Below are positions 1-12,499 of a stretch of 64,000 nt of DNA, one piece after another; positions within the stretch are counted from its first letter, which is position 1, and each line of letters begins with the position of its first letter. The translations under genes and the position numbers were made by a program. The notes below the pieces were generated by a model, which worked only from the letters and a program-made list of their open reading frames with translations, was not told the origin of the DNA and did not search any database. Source of the stretch: Sweltsa coloradensis. Taxonomy: Eukaryota; Arthropoda; Insecta; Plecoptera; Chloroperlidae. Location of the stretch: contig JAMZAV010000051.1 in NCBI GenBank assembly GCA_024449915.1, positions 806,001 through 870,000 on the forward strand. Direction: 5' to 3'.

Positions 1-41
1 CCGCCTGGAAAATAAAGACGATTATCTATCTATCTATCTAC
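1..41 (+). repeat. (TCTA)n microsatellite at the window edge
   Basis: A short run of tctatctatctatcta follows ccgcctggaaaataaagacg. A tetramer run after an A-rich end often marks the 3' tail of a non-LTR retroposon, but too little sequence is present to say so here. Confidence 0.6.
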
Positions 42-2815
42 CTCTCATCCTGAAGAGTTGTCAACATATAAATACATTTTTTGTAAGTTGAGTCGCTTGA
101 TCGTGTATTTGCGACCAAGTAATGCCCATAAAATACCTTGAACTTGAATAAATATACCAACAAGCCTTCTCGTGTAGTGTCAAGAAAGTTTGGCGTTTGA
201 TTTGTGCAGTTTCCTCTTGAGAATAGATTAAACCATGCCGTGCAGCCAGCCACAATAAAGAACAGTTGTATAGCCCTGCGGATGACAAATTAATTGCTCT
301 CTTTTGAAAAAGGCGAGAGCGAATTTTCACCTTCAATATTCTAGCCTGCTCCTGCATAATTCTGTAGTAAATCACAGGGGTTACAAATAAAAAAAACTGG
401 ACAAGAAGCGATCGACTTGAGACCTGGAAAAGTGATTGCACCTAGACTGCGATCCAACTGGTGGTACAGAAAAGCTGTAAAAATTATACAACTTAAAGTG
501 CACACTGTACACAGGAATTAATTAAAGCATACCATAATATATATATTGTCCAGATTCACACGGATTGACTATAGTTTCGAATTTGTTATAATTGATTACC
601 GTCACAAGCATGGGTATGGATATTGGGTGTACCCAAAAGAGGGTGCGAACCTACAACAGATCGTCGAGGATATATACAAAAATAAAATACTTCGTTTCTT
701 CCTAGCAATCTAACCTCGTTGTTGGTAGAGAGGTGCTGTGGTAAAGAGGGATATAAAAATAAATTATTGTCCTACTCTTGTTCCAGCCTTCGGTAATTAT
801 GGAGGTGCCGAATACAGAAAAAGGAAGAGTCGAAATTTTAAGAAATTTGCCATTTTGTACTCTATTTTCAATTGTTCGTTTTGATTAACTGAAGGATGCT
901 AGTCTTTAGAAAATTCAAGATGGAGGTAGCTGTAGTATAAACATTTGAAATCCAAAATTTCCCAAAAATGTATTTAAAAATATATAAATATTCTAACAAA
1001 ATTCTTTTTGCTTGTGTCTGTATGATAAATCAGTGACAACATATCCGTGTTTTTATTTCTTTCTGTGGCATGGTGGTATGGTCAAGAAAGGGTTATATTG
1101 TTGTAGCGAACGAATTCTAGGAGCTGTTATGAACACGCCTCGCGAGGCCATGGTGGGCAGTAAAACACAGAACCAGCCAAGCGCCTAATTGTTCCCTCTA
1201 TCGGAGCCAACTCAGAGTTCGATAGCTATAATCTAGAAACACTTTACAACCTAGATTTGCAATAGAATTTCCTCAGCTATTTTTTTATTTCAAAGGCAAG
1301 CCTCGAGCTTATCCCGCAGGTTTGAGAGGGTGACTGTAAGGTTTTCTACACCAGTTTACCACAGGCTTCTAAGAGCCATGTAGTATGTTTCGCATTAATA
1401 TCTCAAGATTTGCATTAACTTTATGATATTTCGCAGTTTCTTAGTAGCGTAAACACCCTTCGATTTCGCTGTTTATCTTCACGATAATAGAAATACATAA
1501 CTATATTATGCAACGCTGGCATAGTATGATTAAAAAAATTTTTTCAATTGAAAAAATCCGAAAATTCTAACACAACTAAAAGTGGTCACTGAAATCCAAA
1601 TTGAATGGGCAACTCAAATAATTGGAGATTTTTTTCCATGGTAAAACACTCTTCAAACCTCAAAATTTGCTTTCAAAAGACACAAACGTAAATAAATCTG
1701 TACATTTATAGATGTGTCAAAAGCCGGGGGGAAAAAATTCTTATAAAAAGTGTGATGTGTGTATCGTTAACCGTGTGTCTGGCCTTATTTCGTGTCTGTG
1801 GGGTGTGCAACTCGTAATATGTCCTGATTGTTGTACCCCGCGCAATCGATGTTTAATTTTTTTCTATTGTATCGTCTTCGCGTGTGTCGGCCCTTTTGCT
1901 CGTTTCTCGCGTGTGTCTATTGATTTCTCGCCCTCACTGAATCCAGAACCATGCGAATAAGGCTGACCCAGATTCCACTTGGTGCCCTGTCCTGACCCGA
2001 TTGCTTTACACTATCTAGTTTTGTTTATCTAATTAATTAGACGTCTTTTCCTAAATTAGAGAAACTGTTTTACAAATGAGACCAAGAAATAGTTTATAGC
2101 AAATATGAAACGTTACATGTCAGTCGAGGTTGGATTACTGTGTTTCATGATAAAAAGAGTGGGTATGAATTGCATGGCTTTTGCTGCATAGATAGCTCAT
2201 TGAGTGACCATCCGAGTCATAACTAATAAGTAATGTGGTACTAAGTACGTATATCAGTAAATATGTATTTTTTGAACACAAACGCGCTATGTTTGTGATA
2301 AAACTAAGTTGACCATACTTCTTTTTCGAGGGAAATTGTATTCTCTTACTTTTTCTGTAGCAAAGTGTGAATTGAATTAATTTTGTTTGAAAATCCATAA
2401 TTGTGTTTCAAGGAGAGCAAAAAACTTATTTATGTCCATCCAGTCCAATTGTTTTTTCAACTACCACTCGGACTCCTAGTCTACAACAAAATTTATCACA
2501 ACTCGATATATAGTCGTGGGTAACGAATTTCTAGTTCTGTTAAAATTCATTTGTTTAGTTCAAATTAAAATCAATGGTACAATGGCTTCTCCGTAGTTTG
2601 ACATGACACACAAGGGTCGTCAGGGTTGTGACTTTCAATTTTTAATAGCAAATTACAAAATCAGCTTATTGATTTTAATTTGTTTTAAATATTAATAAAC
2701 AATATGTTTTTCGGGAAGTGGACAATCAAACTCGTCATTAAAAATACTCCCAAATTAATATTATTAAGTTGATTCAATAAAAACTTTACACATAATATCA
2801 CTTACTCCCTCCATA
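42..2815. other. AT-rich non-coding stretch
   Basis: No gene is recognised. The longest open frame (61-441 minus, 126 codons) has no recognisable domain, no conserved motif and AT-driven composition. A tggaggtgccgaatac sequence near 801 is a diverged copy of a motif repeated elsewhere in the window. Confidence 0.6.
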
Positions 2816-2819
2816 GTGT

Positions 2820-2905
2820 TCAAAATTCAAGTAAAGTATATACTTAGGCACAATTTTTTGTAGCTCCAAATTCAAGTAAAGTATATACTTAGGCACAATT
2901 TTGTT
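2820..2905 (+). repeat. Two-copy direct repeat of ~47 bp
   Basis: The sequence aattcaagtaaagtatatac followed by ttaggcacaatttt occurs twice in tandem, 47 bp apart, with almost no difference. It is a recent local duplication in non-coding sequence. Confidence 0.9.
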
Positions 2906-4335
2906 TGGATATTGATTGGATATTGCTTAACGTCTTACATTAATGCACTTTGTGTATTTTTATTTAAATCAATAAATTGAAATCAAACGTACTTTGTAAT
3001 TTACGGTCGGTTTAAATATCCAAGCTGAATGAATGTGGGTTCAAGTCCCATATAAGGCAAGGACTTGTTACTCTTAACTAACTCATGTCACCTGCATTTA
3101 TAAAGACGTGGCTCTACAAGTAATAACATTATATTACTACTTCTATAATTTATATTTTACAGCACCATAAATAATTAAATTATGATAGTATAATAACAAT
3201 GCCGTGGACATGCACGTAATGTGCATGGTGGCCTTGGCGTGACCACCGCCACTGCTACGCCCAAAATGTCTAATGGACGAGGCCTCTTAATTATGGTATA
3301 GTGTGGACGCTGAATGTTTTATAATCTTAACACGAATGCCTGCATGGGTGTAACTGAATGTAAGGGGTAGTGATTTAGAGTAGAGAACTATGTACACAGA
3401 CGTGACACGATTTATTCTGAATCCATATCTATAATGCGTTCATTAAATGAAGCAAGGGAGGAATTCTAAATGGGTGTCCAAAAGTCTCAAAACACTCTAG
3501 TAAAAAACACTACAGAACAGCATATTGTCATTTTGAAATACACTACCCTCTTCTTATGCAATGAATCATTGCCAATGATTAAATTAAAAAATACAAGTTT
3601 TGACATTACAGTGACTTGGTCAAATTTGTTCACTCCTTTTGTAGGGCGAGCAATGAGCATGTTGAGTAATTAGCTGCCTTTTTAACTCTGGGGTGTCTTT
3701 GTGGGGATATCAGTATCACACAACAATAGTTATTTAAAATATTGAACGGTGTTAACGAATGGTTTTGATAAATATTTAAAATTGTCGAGAAATTGTTGCA
3801 TAATTATCGTTACGCAATATTTCTATGCAATGTTTACCATTGCATAACGGGTGTACCAACTATCAAGAAACTTGGCACTTCGTCGTGTGGGTCATGCGAC
3901 CAAAAATATCAAGCGATGCGCAACATTGTGGAATTTCCATTGCTCGGATCTAGTACGACGTGCAAAGTGCATTTAGTTCGTTACGTTAGGGTAAACGATA
4001 AATTATTCCAAAATCATGGCCCATGATGACTTTTTCATGACATTCTAGCCTAATAATCATTTCATGATTTTCCCAAGATAATTTCATGAATGCCATCATG
4101 ACCTACACACCCTGACAATGCAAGAGGCAATGAATGGCTTAATTCACGATTTGGGTTGAACTTTTTGAACTCACAGAGCGACTTTCACTCAAACAATTAA
4201 AACGCTGTGGCTTTGGAGACGTGCAGTCTTGGAAAAGTTCCACAATAATAATTAAGTTCGAGAAGTTTCATAACTTTGTCAAACGAAGATTAGTCACGTT
4301 CCTCTAAAAAAAAAAAAAACATAGAAGCCCTAGTA
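2906..4335. other. AT-rich non-coding stretch with one tRNA-like B-box
   Basis: A B-box-like gtgggttcaagtcccata at about 3036-3053 could be a remnant of a tRNA-derived SINE head. Otherwise no gene or repeat is recognised. Short open frames at 3470-3673 and 3793-4026 on the plus strand show no domain. Confidence 0.5.
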
Positions 4336-4339
4336 AAAT

Positions 4340-4620
4340 ATTTGGTTGCAAATGGTTGCCAAGTGGTCACCAACAGGTCACCATAGTTCACAACTGATGC
4401 CAAGTGATCGCAAGTGATCACCAACAGCACCAAATGGTCGCCAACAGGTCGTTTTTGTGTCAAAATACTGCATTGCAGAGTTGGTGACCCGTTGGCTGCC
4501 TTTTGGTGAACGTTTGGCTTCATATATTTCTTTTGAAATTTCGGTGGCGACCCTTGGTAATCACTTGGTAACCTGTTGGCGATCAAAAATAGGCCTGGTG
4601 ATCTGTTGGTGACCGCTTGG
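4340..4620. repeat. Palindromic cluster of a GGTGACC-type repeat
   Basis: The first half is built of short degenerate units such as gccaagtggtcaccaacagg. The second half carries the same units reversed, such as cctggtgatctgttggtgac. Together they could form a large imperfect hairpin. A plus-strand T-rich run follows from about 4647. Confidence 0.7.
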
Positions 4621-6214
4621 GCCGTTTGGATACAAATATTTCTACCGGGGGGGATTATTTTTATTTATTCATTTTTTATTTATTTATTATTTATTTTTTT
4701 ATTCATTTATTCTTTTTATTATTAATTTTACTATCTTCTAAAAACTTTTTTAAGAGTAATGTAGCAATAGAAGGATGCAAAAAAGGGCCATATGGGGTCA
4801 TATATACAAAAAATTTGGGTTTGCATCCTTGTATAAAAAATGCGTGATTGGTGGATGTAGGGTTTGTACCCAAAAATAGGAAACCCGTGGTGTTTGGTTT
4901 AAAATGATGATAATACCCTTAGTAAATAAAAGCTAAAGAAGTTCGCTCGCTCCCTAATTTTACATCCATTTTTAACCACATGTTTAATTTAAATCTAAAA
5001 TCCCTATTTTATAAACTTTCCCCCATTGTGTAGAAAAGGAGACAGTATTTTGAAAATTTTTAAAATCCCGGCTTTTTTTGTTTTTTGTAAACGTCGAATG
5101 GGGTTTTTCCCCCAAATTTTTGTTGATTTGATTTTCAAACCCAAGAAAAATTTAGGTCAGTGAGAAACTTAAAAAACTGTCCAAATTCGTAGTTGTCTTT
5201 ATCATATCGCGTCCATTGCAACCTTTCATTCAAAAATCTATTTTAAACGCAGAGCAGCAAATTCAATTTTAATTTTACCCTGGAAGGGGGACAACGAACG
5301 TGTATACTACTAAAATACTCGCCCAATATATATACTAAATAATACTCAGTTGTTTGGGGTTTTCCCCTTTTTAAATGAAAATCGAAATGAGATACCTTAT
5401 AGTACCGCACACAATAGGGTTGCCAAAGTCCCGATTTTTTGGTGTAGCGTCCTTGCCCCGATTTTTTGATAAAGTCTCAAATTAAGAAAACAAATTTCTA
5501 ATTTTTTTTTTCAATAAAAAATTTATTTTTCTGTTTTTACTAAAAAGTTACCATTATCCATTTGCAAGTCGACGATCAGCAAAGCAAAGCATGATGATAG
5601 TCTGAAGTAAAAACTAATTGTTTGGCCTAATCGCTAAAAAAGGAATTAAAAAAAACGAAATTACCCCCCCCCCGCCCTGTAAGTTCCATTTTTTAAAATT
5701 GACTCTGGCAACCCCCAACGAATCATTTATCGATATAAAATCATTGACCAATATCGAATCGTTTACTGGCATATCGACCAATAATCGATAGATACTACTC
5801 GTTTAAAATCTCTTCTATCCACTATTCAGTTCTAGAAACAGTGATTTAGAACTGACTAAGGAGGGCATGATGTTTGCGAGATCATGTTCGCAGCACGTAC
5901 AGAGCACTGAAGCCGTCCTAGTTGCGCCGTGAGCACAAACAAACGAGTACTGTATGTGATACATACGCAGTACTCTGCCGTTCAACGAGAACAAGATGTG
6001 AGACGTTCCATACCGCCGATCCAATAGGCGCCAGGAATCCTAGGTAGCAAGTTGTCTGTCGATACAAGTCATCGGTACCCCTGACTAAAGGTGTTTTCCA
6101 AGGGTTTCCTAGGTCCTAGGCGATGCTGGATTCCGTCCTAACTTCCCGATTTACCTAGGCAGTCACCTAAGAGGGTCACCGAGCGATATAAATAACTCAT
6201 ATGTGCAATGATTT
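4621..6214. other. AT-rich non-coding stretch
   Basis: A T-rich low-complexity run (about 4648-4740) is followed by AT-rich sequence with several mononucleotide runs. No open frame has coding character. Short cgataatcgat-like inverted words appear near 5725-5790. Confidence 0.55.
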
Positions 6215-6330
6215 GATTTGGGAGGTCACGGCGGGGACCGGCAATCCTGACTCAAAGTTTTTGGCGCAATACTAGATGAGTCCTCTCAAACAGTCCTTGG
6301 ACATTCTCTTCACAACTACCATATAAAACT
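6215..6330 (+). mobile_element. Degraded SINE-A fragment (tRNA-derived)
   Basis: The order gggaggtc, ggggaccggcaatcctgact, a degraded body and gtcctctcaaacagtccttg, gacattc..cttcacaa matches the body of the better copies at 7241 and 63661. Head and tail are eroded. Confidence 0.65.
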
Positions 6331-7240
6331 CAAATTACCGTTTTAGTCACCTGGTTTGGGTCAACCTAGTAAAAATTTGTTATCCTAAAAGGCACTATCA
6401 AAGATTAGTGGTATTCTATGTAGCCCATCTACCACAGTGTGGAAAATTATCTTATGATTCAGTTGATCCAAACAATTTTCAGTTTCAGCCCCCCCCCCAA
6501 CCCCCGGGCTCCGACGCCGATAGACTAGATGTAAGCATACCGACCGCGGTTACATACCCTAGATAAAAACGTTACTTTTTATCGTTGCGATATTGTACAA
6601 CAGAAAAAAAACAGCACAAGTTAGCAATACGAAAGAGGGGAAGATATGAATAGTGTCAGTTTTGATTTGAAACTGATTGAAATTTTATTATTTTCTAAGT
6701 CAATGTCAAAAGATAACTTGTCATACTGGCAAACACTTTTGCGATAAGTAAACGATTAAAGCAAAGAGATCGTAAATCAATGTACAAATGTTATCATTTT
6801 TACGAGAATGCGGTAAAAGTGGCGAATTCTCTGTGAAAGATGGATCAAGATAGCAGATACTTGTAAATCATTTTTTCCACGTTTCTCTTCCACGATTTCC
6901 TATTTGCCGTTCTTCGGTTTCGAAAGCTATCTCGTATTCGTTGCTTCCAACATAATCGTCCTCTTGTTTTCTACTTGATAAATTGTACTCTCTTTTGACA
7001 TTTTTTACCCTTGAGAGCTAACATTTTGATTATCACTTTGCATTTGCTATATCACGGGTCCAGAGAAAATTGCCAATTCGTTTAGCTCTCAGTCTCAGCC
7101 TCATTGTTCAGACGAATTAGCATATTGTCTCAAATTTAGGTGCATATATCTGATAATACTATTTTATTATATCTCCATTGCTACTACTTATTATTGTATA
7201 GATATTATTATATTATTAAGCATTCCATAAACAGAATGGG
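6331..7240. other. AT-rich non-coding stretch
   Basis: No gene or classified repeat was recognised. A poly-C run lies at about 6489-6497. Confidence 0.5.
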
Positions 7241-7880
7241 GGTGGGAGCGCTAAGCGCTCGACTCTGATTCGGGAGGTCCCGGGTTCGAATCCCGTCGAG
7301 ACCGGGACGGAAAGTTTTTTTCCGAGGTTTTCCTCAGTCGTTAATGCGAATGAAGGGATTGAGTCCTCTTAAACCTCGGACATGCCTTCACAAGTGTCCT
7401 ATCCGCAATATATCTATAGTTAATATTTAATACAATCCAGAAATTAAAATATTCATCCCGATCGGGATTCGAACCCAAATCTCCCACTTTCCGGGTGGAC
7501 GCCTTAGCCAACTAGACCACCGAAACGGTTACTATTTAACTTATGTATTGTCGTTACATTATAGAACTTGAAAGGATGAAACAATAAGCATCGAAAAACT
7601 GTTGCTGTTGAATTGACCAAACAAACATATTTATAATGTCATTACCTTACGCAGGTATGAGCGAGGGTATATTTCTCGATTTGGATAATCGGGAAACACT
7701 CCCGACCCCGAGAAATTAAATATTAATTATTCCACCTACGGGAGTGTTTCCCGACCATCCAAATCGAGAAATATACCTATAGCAAAGATTAGTCATCCTA
7801 TAGTTATAGTCACCTGAAGAGGGTCACACCGGTTAAATCTGATGTGTATACCCTACAGCAGGCATCCTACAAAAATGTAT
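7241..7880 (+). mobile_element. SINE-A copy split by a later insertion
   Basis: The left part (7241-7422) has a tRNA-like head with gagcgctaagcgctcgactc and B-box ggttcgaatcccgtc. The shared body is gaccggg, ttttccgaggttttcctcag, gagtcctcttaaac and ttcacaagtgtcctatccgc. The right part (7798-7880) carries the tail cacctgaagagggtcacacc...ggcatcctacaaaaa. Other copies (59900-60060) have these halves joined, so the interval between is an insertion. Confidence 0.85.
7423..7797. mobile_element. SINE-B-like insertion inside SINE-A, with large hairpin
   Basis: It is flanked by the 9-bp direct repeat ctatagtta (7414-7422 and 7798-7806), a target-site duplication. A minus-strand tRNA-like head lies near 7455-7530 (B-box gggttcgaatcccgatc on that strand). 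The right part contains a near-perfect inverted repeat of about 39 bp, with arms 7666-7704 and 7739-7777 and a core of cgggagtgtttcccg. The same tail occurs at 55445-55490. Confidence 0.8.
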
Positions 7881-8094
7881 TTATTTTATAACTCATATGT
7901 AAGCTGTGTTGGCTCTCAATCATCTCTATCCACATCCGCACCTACATATTCTGATTACTCTGCACTCCACAGGTGAAGTTGTCCATCAGTTCAAATACAA
8001 TGACACAGCACCGCAGGCATCCGGTATCAGAAAATCAGATCGGTATCTACAATTTATCGTTAGTCGTAACATATGTACTCGTTCAATGTAAATC

Positions 8095-8450
8095 AGCATT
8101 TTGTAGGATTACTATCTGCTGGGGCTACTGGTAACGCCAACCTGATGTAGCTTTTGCCTTGGTCTAATCTTATCGCGTTTGAACCTAGGCAAATAAAGTA
8201 AGATAAGGGAGATCGCGTCCTCAGCTCAGTCTCGCTCACAGACTCCCATGGGCTAGGCAACTAGCTAACGCATACATTATCGCCTTGGTTGGCGGACGCC
8301 GCCCCAGCAGCCTAGAATCTAGATGCAACCAGGGGGCACTCCCAGTCCCACAGCATTCCCTTCTCTGCACTTCGTCTTCGGTGATGGTGCTGAAGCATTC
8401 ACTCGAAAACAGAAGGCACTGGCAGTGGTACCGGCTTTCAATAAAGAGGG
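8095..8450. other. Non-coding stretch with SINE tail remnant
   Basis: The sequence ttttgtaggattactatctgc at about 8100 looks like the reverse of the SINE-A tail (ggcatcctacaaaa). The rest is GC-richer unclassified sequence with no recognisable gene. Confidence 0.4.
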
Positions 8451-8454
8451 CTTA

Positions 8455-8935
8455 ACTTTCCACCACAGAAGTGGGAAGCATTGCCTCTAAAACAGCGGCG
8501 CACTGGCTTCGACTAGAGGAGGGCTTGTCTTTCCACCACAGAAGTGGGAAGTATTGCCTCTAAAACAGCGGCGCACTGGCTTCGAACTAGGAGGGCTTGT
8601 TCTTTCCACCAACAGAAGTGGAAGTATTGCCTCCAAAACAGCGGCGCACTGGCTTCGACTAGAGGAGGGCTTGTCTTTCCACCACAGAAGTGGGAAGTAT
8701 TGCCTCTAAAACAGCGGCGCACTGGCTTCGACTAGAGGAGGGCTTGTCTTCCACCACAGAAGTGGGAAATATTGCCTCTAAAACAGCGGCGCACTGGCTT
8801 CGACTAGATGAGGGCTTGTCTTTCCACCACAGAAGTGGGAAGTATTGCCTCTAAAACAGCGGCGCACTGGCTTCGACTAGAGGAGGGTGGGCTTGTCTTT
8901 CCACCACAGAAGTGGGAAGCATTTCCTCCAAATAC
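8455..8935 (+). repeat. ~73-bp tandem repeat, about seven copies
   Basis: The unit runs ccaccacagaagtgggaagt, attgcctctaaaacagcgg, cgcactggcttcgactagag, gagggcttgtcttt. Copies start near 8459, 8531, 8606, 8678, 8750, 8824 and 8900 and differ by a few bases. Open frames on both strands through this block come from the repeat. Confidence 0.95.
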
Positions 8936-8976
8936 TTGTTCACTGACTTGACTCTCCACAATGGATGGGACATTGA

Positions 8977-9619
8977 CTCAGGTGCAGTGGCGGCTCGTGG
9001 ACATTATAAACAGGTGGTGCTAATATACAGCAAACGTAAATCATGCATATGGGTTATGTGTGACAGGGAAGGAGGGGTGTGTGAGGTTGTCACAATACCC
9101 ACCTCCTCCACACAAATAAAAATAATTGAATAACAATTAAACTGCAATCAATTTAAATTAAACAACAATTACCTACAGCGACTGCTGTAGGGTTGAAGAC
9201 TGACGACTGACGAGTGAAGTGATTGCAAGGGTGCGAGGCTAGCGGGCGAACCTATACAGAGCCCGAGTGCGCGAGTCCCGATAGCACCAGAAGACCGGTT
9301 TGCGCTTCGTTTTACCCGTGTTATTCCCTGTCGTTGCGTGCTAAAAGGGCTTAAAAGTCGTCGAATTCGGTGCGGAGCACATCGCAGGTTTCTACATATT
9401 ATGCTTGGTTCAAAACCATCACCACCATGTACTACGCGGTATGAAAAAGTTGACCATCAGCGCCATCTCTGCAGCACGGCCGCGGATACTTTTGAATACT
9501 TAATTTTACAATACATACACATTGCACTTATCAAAAAATCAGTTTAATGGAGATGGATGATTTATGGTGGTGGTGCTACAGCACCAGCGCACAATAGCAC
9601 GAGTCGCACTGCTCAGGTG
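8977..9619 (+). mobile_element. Non-autonomous hAT-type transposon with perfect 8-bp target duplication
   Basis: The element proper spans 8985-9611 (627 bp). The left end is CAGTGGCGGCTCGTG and the right end is CACGAGTCGCACTG, an inverted copy with small differences. It is flanked on both sides by the 8-bp direct repeat ctcaggtg (8977-8984 and 9612-9619). An 8-bp duplication and CAG...CTG ends are hallmarks of the hAT superfamily. Inner subterminal gtggtgct words repeat at both ends. No transposase frame is present, so it would depend on an enzyme made elsewhere. Confidence 0.9.
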
Positions 9620-10755
9620 TATTAGGCCTATACACGTATACATCCCAGGCCAAACTATATCCTCCTATAGCACAGTGCAGGTCAACTAGTGACTGACTAT
9701 AGAACAATTTTATTTGTTACAATTCCCACGATTAGCATGTCAAATAGGACACATTCACATGCAGTAGCAGGCGGCGGTTAAAGCTACTTCCTATTTGCGC
9801 GTCCTGACGAGGTCATTACAGCATATGTGGTAATTATATCATTGTGGATGCGCTCCCGACGTCACAGTTTACCACTTGCTTCCGGAAGTGTAAGAACAGG
9901 CGTAACATAATTACGTAGTGCTTTAAATCTGGCACCCGAGCTAGCGCTGGGCGCTGTCAACCCGCTGTTTTTTGCATATCTAATTTCGTCAATGAAACTT
10001 TTTACACTACTTGGGCAAAGGTTCCCACCAAGGTTTTTTGTTTTTTAACACGTTGAGCAAATAGACCTACTCTGAACGAAATAACAAACGCCTACAGAAA
10101 GAATCTAAATGTCAGCTGCTGATAAGCTTATCGGGCAGAACTCTTGCGTAATAACTAGTAGGCGGACTCGTATTGATGGAGCGTAAACATGCGGTGGTTC
10201 TCAAAGTGTGGTACGCGGACCCACCTGGAACTGGAAATAACGTGCAAGCAAAGCAAAAAAGTAAAGAAGTCATAATTTTGCAAGCTTTTTAGAGTTATAT
10301 ACAGTTGCGATGTTGAAAATAAGTTTAATAATAAATACAATATGTCTATGTTTCACTATCAAACTTTCAATAACCAGGAAAATTGAAGACAAACCAGATG
10401 ACGTTGGCATCCTTCTATCCTGGCCACAATCTCACCAAGTCACCACACATGACGTACTCACATCTCATTTCCATCTCCCATCATCCGCGCGTGTACTTGT
10501 GCACAGAGTTTCTCCGACTTCATGACTTTCATTTTATAAGCACTATCAGCATTACTTCAGATTGTATGAAGGACAAAATATGGTTGTCTACAACTACGAA
10601 ATCATTATGAATAGTGGTAGTGCACAGTTAATTAGCATTCCTAGGAACTTGTAGGAACCATTTATATAAAATATATTTGTCAGACAATATTAGAATGTAT
10701 GCAGACGAGTTTATTGTTGATTGTTTTGAGTATTTGGTTTAAGGGCGCGCAAACC
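9620..10755. other. Non-coding stretch
   Basis: No gene or classified repeat was recognised. Overlapping short plus-strand open frames at 10310-10610 have no domain. Confidence 0.5.
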
Positions 10756-10757
10756 GT

Positions 10758-11290
10758 TAGGCCATTATGCGCCACTCTAGCCTAGACTGTGTGGAGAGGA
10801 AAGTTTCATGCTGGTTAGAACCAGCCACAGGCAGGGGGAGGAAAAGGTTAGGGGGAGAGTTCTCACGTCGTCGTCGAGGTCGTCAAGGGAACGGGTCCCC
10901 GACGACGACTGCCAAAGCTCGTCTTTAGTTTCGGCTTAGCTGATCTCAGTTGATGTTTGCGAGATGGATTTTGCCCTTTTATTCGCCTTTTATGATCAGA
11001 AGAGCCATGCTCTGGACCAAGTTCTACCCCGGGTTCAAAAAAAGTAAAAAAAAAAACAAAAAAACAAACCCAAACAAACAAACGGAATGGACGAGTTTGT
11101 TGCCGTTTGCTTCGTTTATCTTAGGACCAGGTCATTATGCGCCACTCTAGACTAGGGGCCCAGGGGGTGTGGGGAGGAAAGTCCAATGCTGGTCAGAACC
11201 AGCCACGGGCAGGGGTAGGAAAGGGTTGGAGGGGGAGGGTTCTCACTCAAGTCTTGGTGAGGTCATCAAGGAGAATGGGAGTGGAACCCT
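10758..11290 (+). repeat. Spaced duplication of ~135 bp
   Basis: Two copies (about 10758-10895 and 11127-11275) share cattatgcgccactctag, gaggaaagt, catgctggt, agaaccagccac, ggcaggg and gggagggttctcac. They are about 370 bp apart in direct orientation, with an A-rich stretch between them at about 11038-11080. This looks like two related repeats or one segment duplicated; no gene is seen. Confidence 0.8.
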
Positions 11291-12495
11291 TTGAAAAACA
11301 AAAACAAAGCCGAGATTGGTCTTCGTACGCTCAACCAATAGGTCTTTCGATCCTTTCTTCTAAACCACAACCGTCGAATATTAATAACGCACAGCGCACA
11401 AATGGAAGTCGTATTGCTTTTCCATTGTGTTCAAATAACTAGAACTGCAATGAGAAACGCAATAAGTAAGGCCTACTGCAGGAGGTTTAATTGCAAAGTA
11501 TGTGACCACATGTATGCATAGTTTATTATGTGTTTATTACTTCAACACGTTCCATTTTATTGCAGCATATTCAGTCGTGCATTGGTAAAAGAGTAAAGCA
11601 TTCTTGAAGGCACTCCTTTGCGTCACACCACAAACTATTATAGCTAAGCCACCGGAGTCTTAGTAGGCCCTAAAACGAAAACCCATGTTCTTGCTAATGT
11701 AGTCAAACATGGCCATTAATGCCCCTGGGCATATAGTCGCTATATTATCATAATTGTGGTACAAACACCCTCAAAAGTAATCTACTGCACACAGGAAACA
11801 CCGCATGCCTTGACTCTTGACAAACAAGGAGATTCCTGGTTTTCGTGCGAACTTTCCCTCGACATGGACTCTATGCTGGCTTCGAACAGAGAGAGACGAC
11901 GGAAAATTCTCGTTCACACCTACCGGTATAGGCAATCACCGTCTCGATTATTATAGCACTACGGTCCTCCTAAAACGTTTTAGAAAATAATAAGAAAACA
12001 AAAGTGAGAACCAAGACAAAGGGAGCAACACCTTCACGGACTCAACCATTCCAGGGGTCGTCATTCATTCAATCACATCGCGAAGACTACGCCAGGAAAC
12101 TCTTTCGTTCACGCCCTTTCTTCTCCAAAGCATTCGAATCTGGGCAGTCCAATCTCCTCTCGGGCCCACGTTGACCTCGCCACCTTGCACACGTGGAGTC
12201 CACGAGACGACCCACGTGCTCTTAGAATAAACGCTGAAATAAACAAAAAAACTACTAATGGGAGTAGGGTATATTTGACGAAGGGCGCATCGCGATCAGT
12301 TACGCATGGCTAAAAGGGTATTGACTTTGAAAATAGATCTACTTATCGTTTTGTCAAGTAAATTAAACATAAGGAGCTCATGGCAGAGATGTATTATATT
12401 TACTCTTCTATATTTATCCACAGAGCGGGCACGAAATAGGCCTAGAGTATAGTGTCTACTTCCTCATCTCGCATGACTGCTAGTCTAGACTCTCT
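11291..12495. other. Non-coding stretch
   Basis: No gene or classified repeat was recognised. The open frame at 11756-11956 plus is unrecognised and short. Confidence 0.5.
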
Positions 12496-12499
12496 ATAC

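Noticed and set aside
61..441. 126-codon minus-strand open frame.
   Set aside because: No domain recognised and composition typical of random AT-rich sequence.
7455..7530. Possible functional tRNA gene on the minus strand.
   Set aside because: A B-box and an anticodon-like stem are visible, but the acceptor stem does not pair well and the sequence is part of a repeated SINE-like element.
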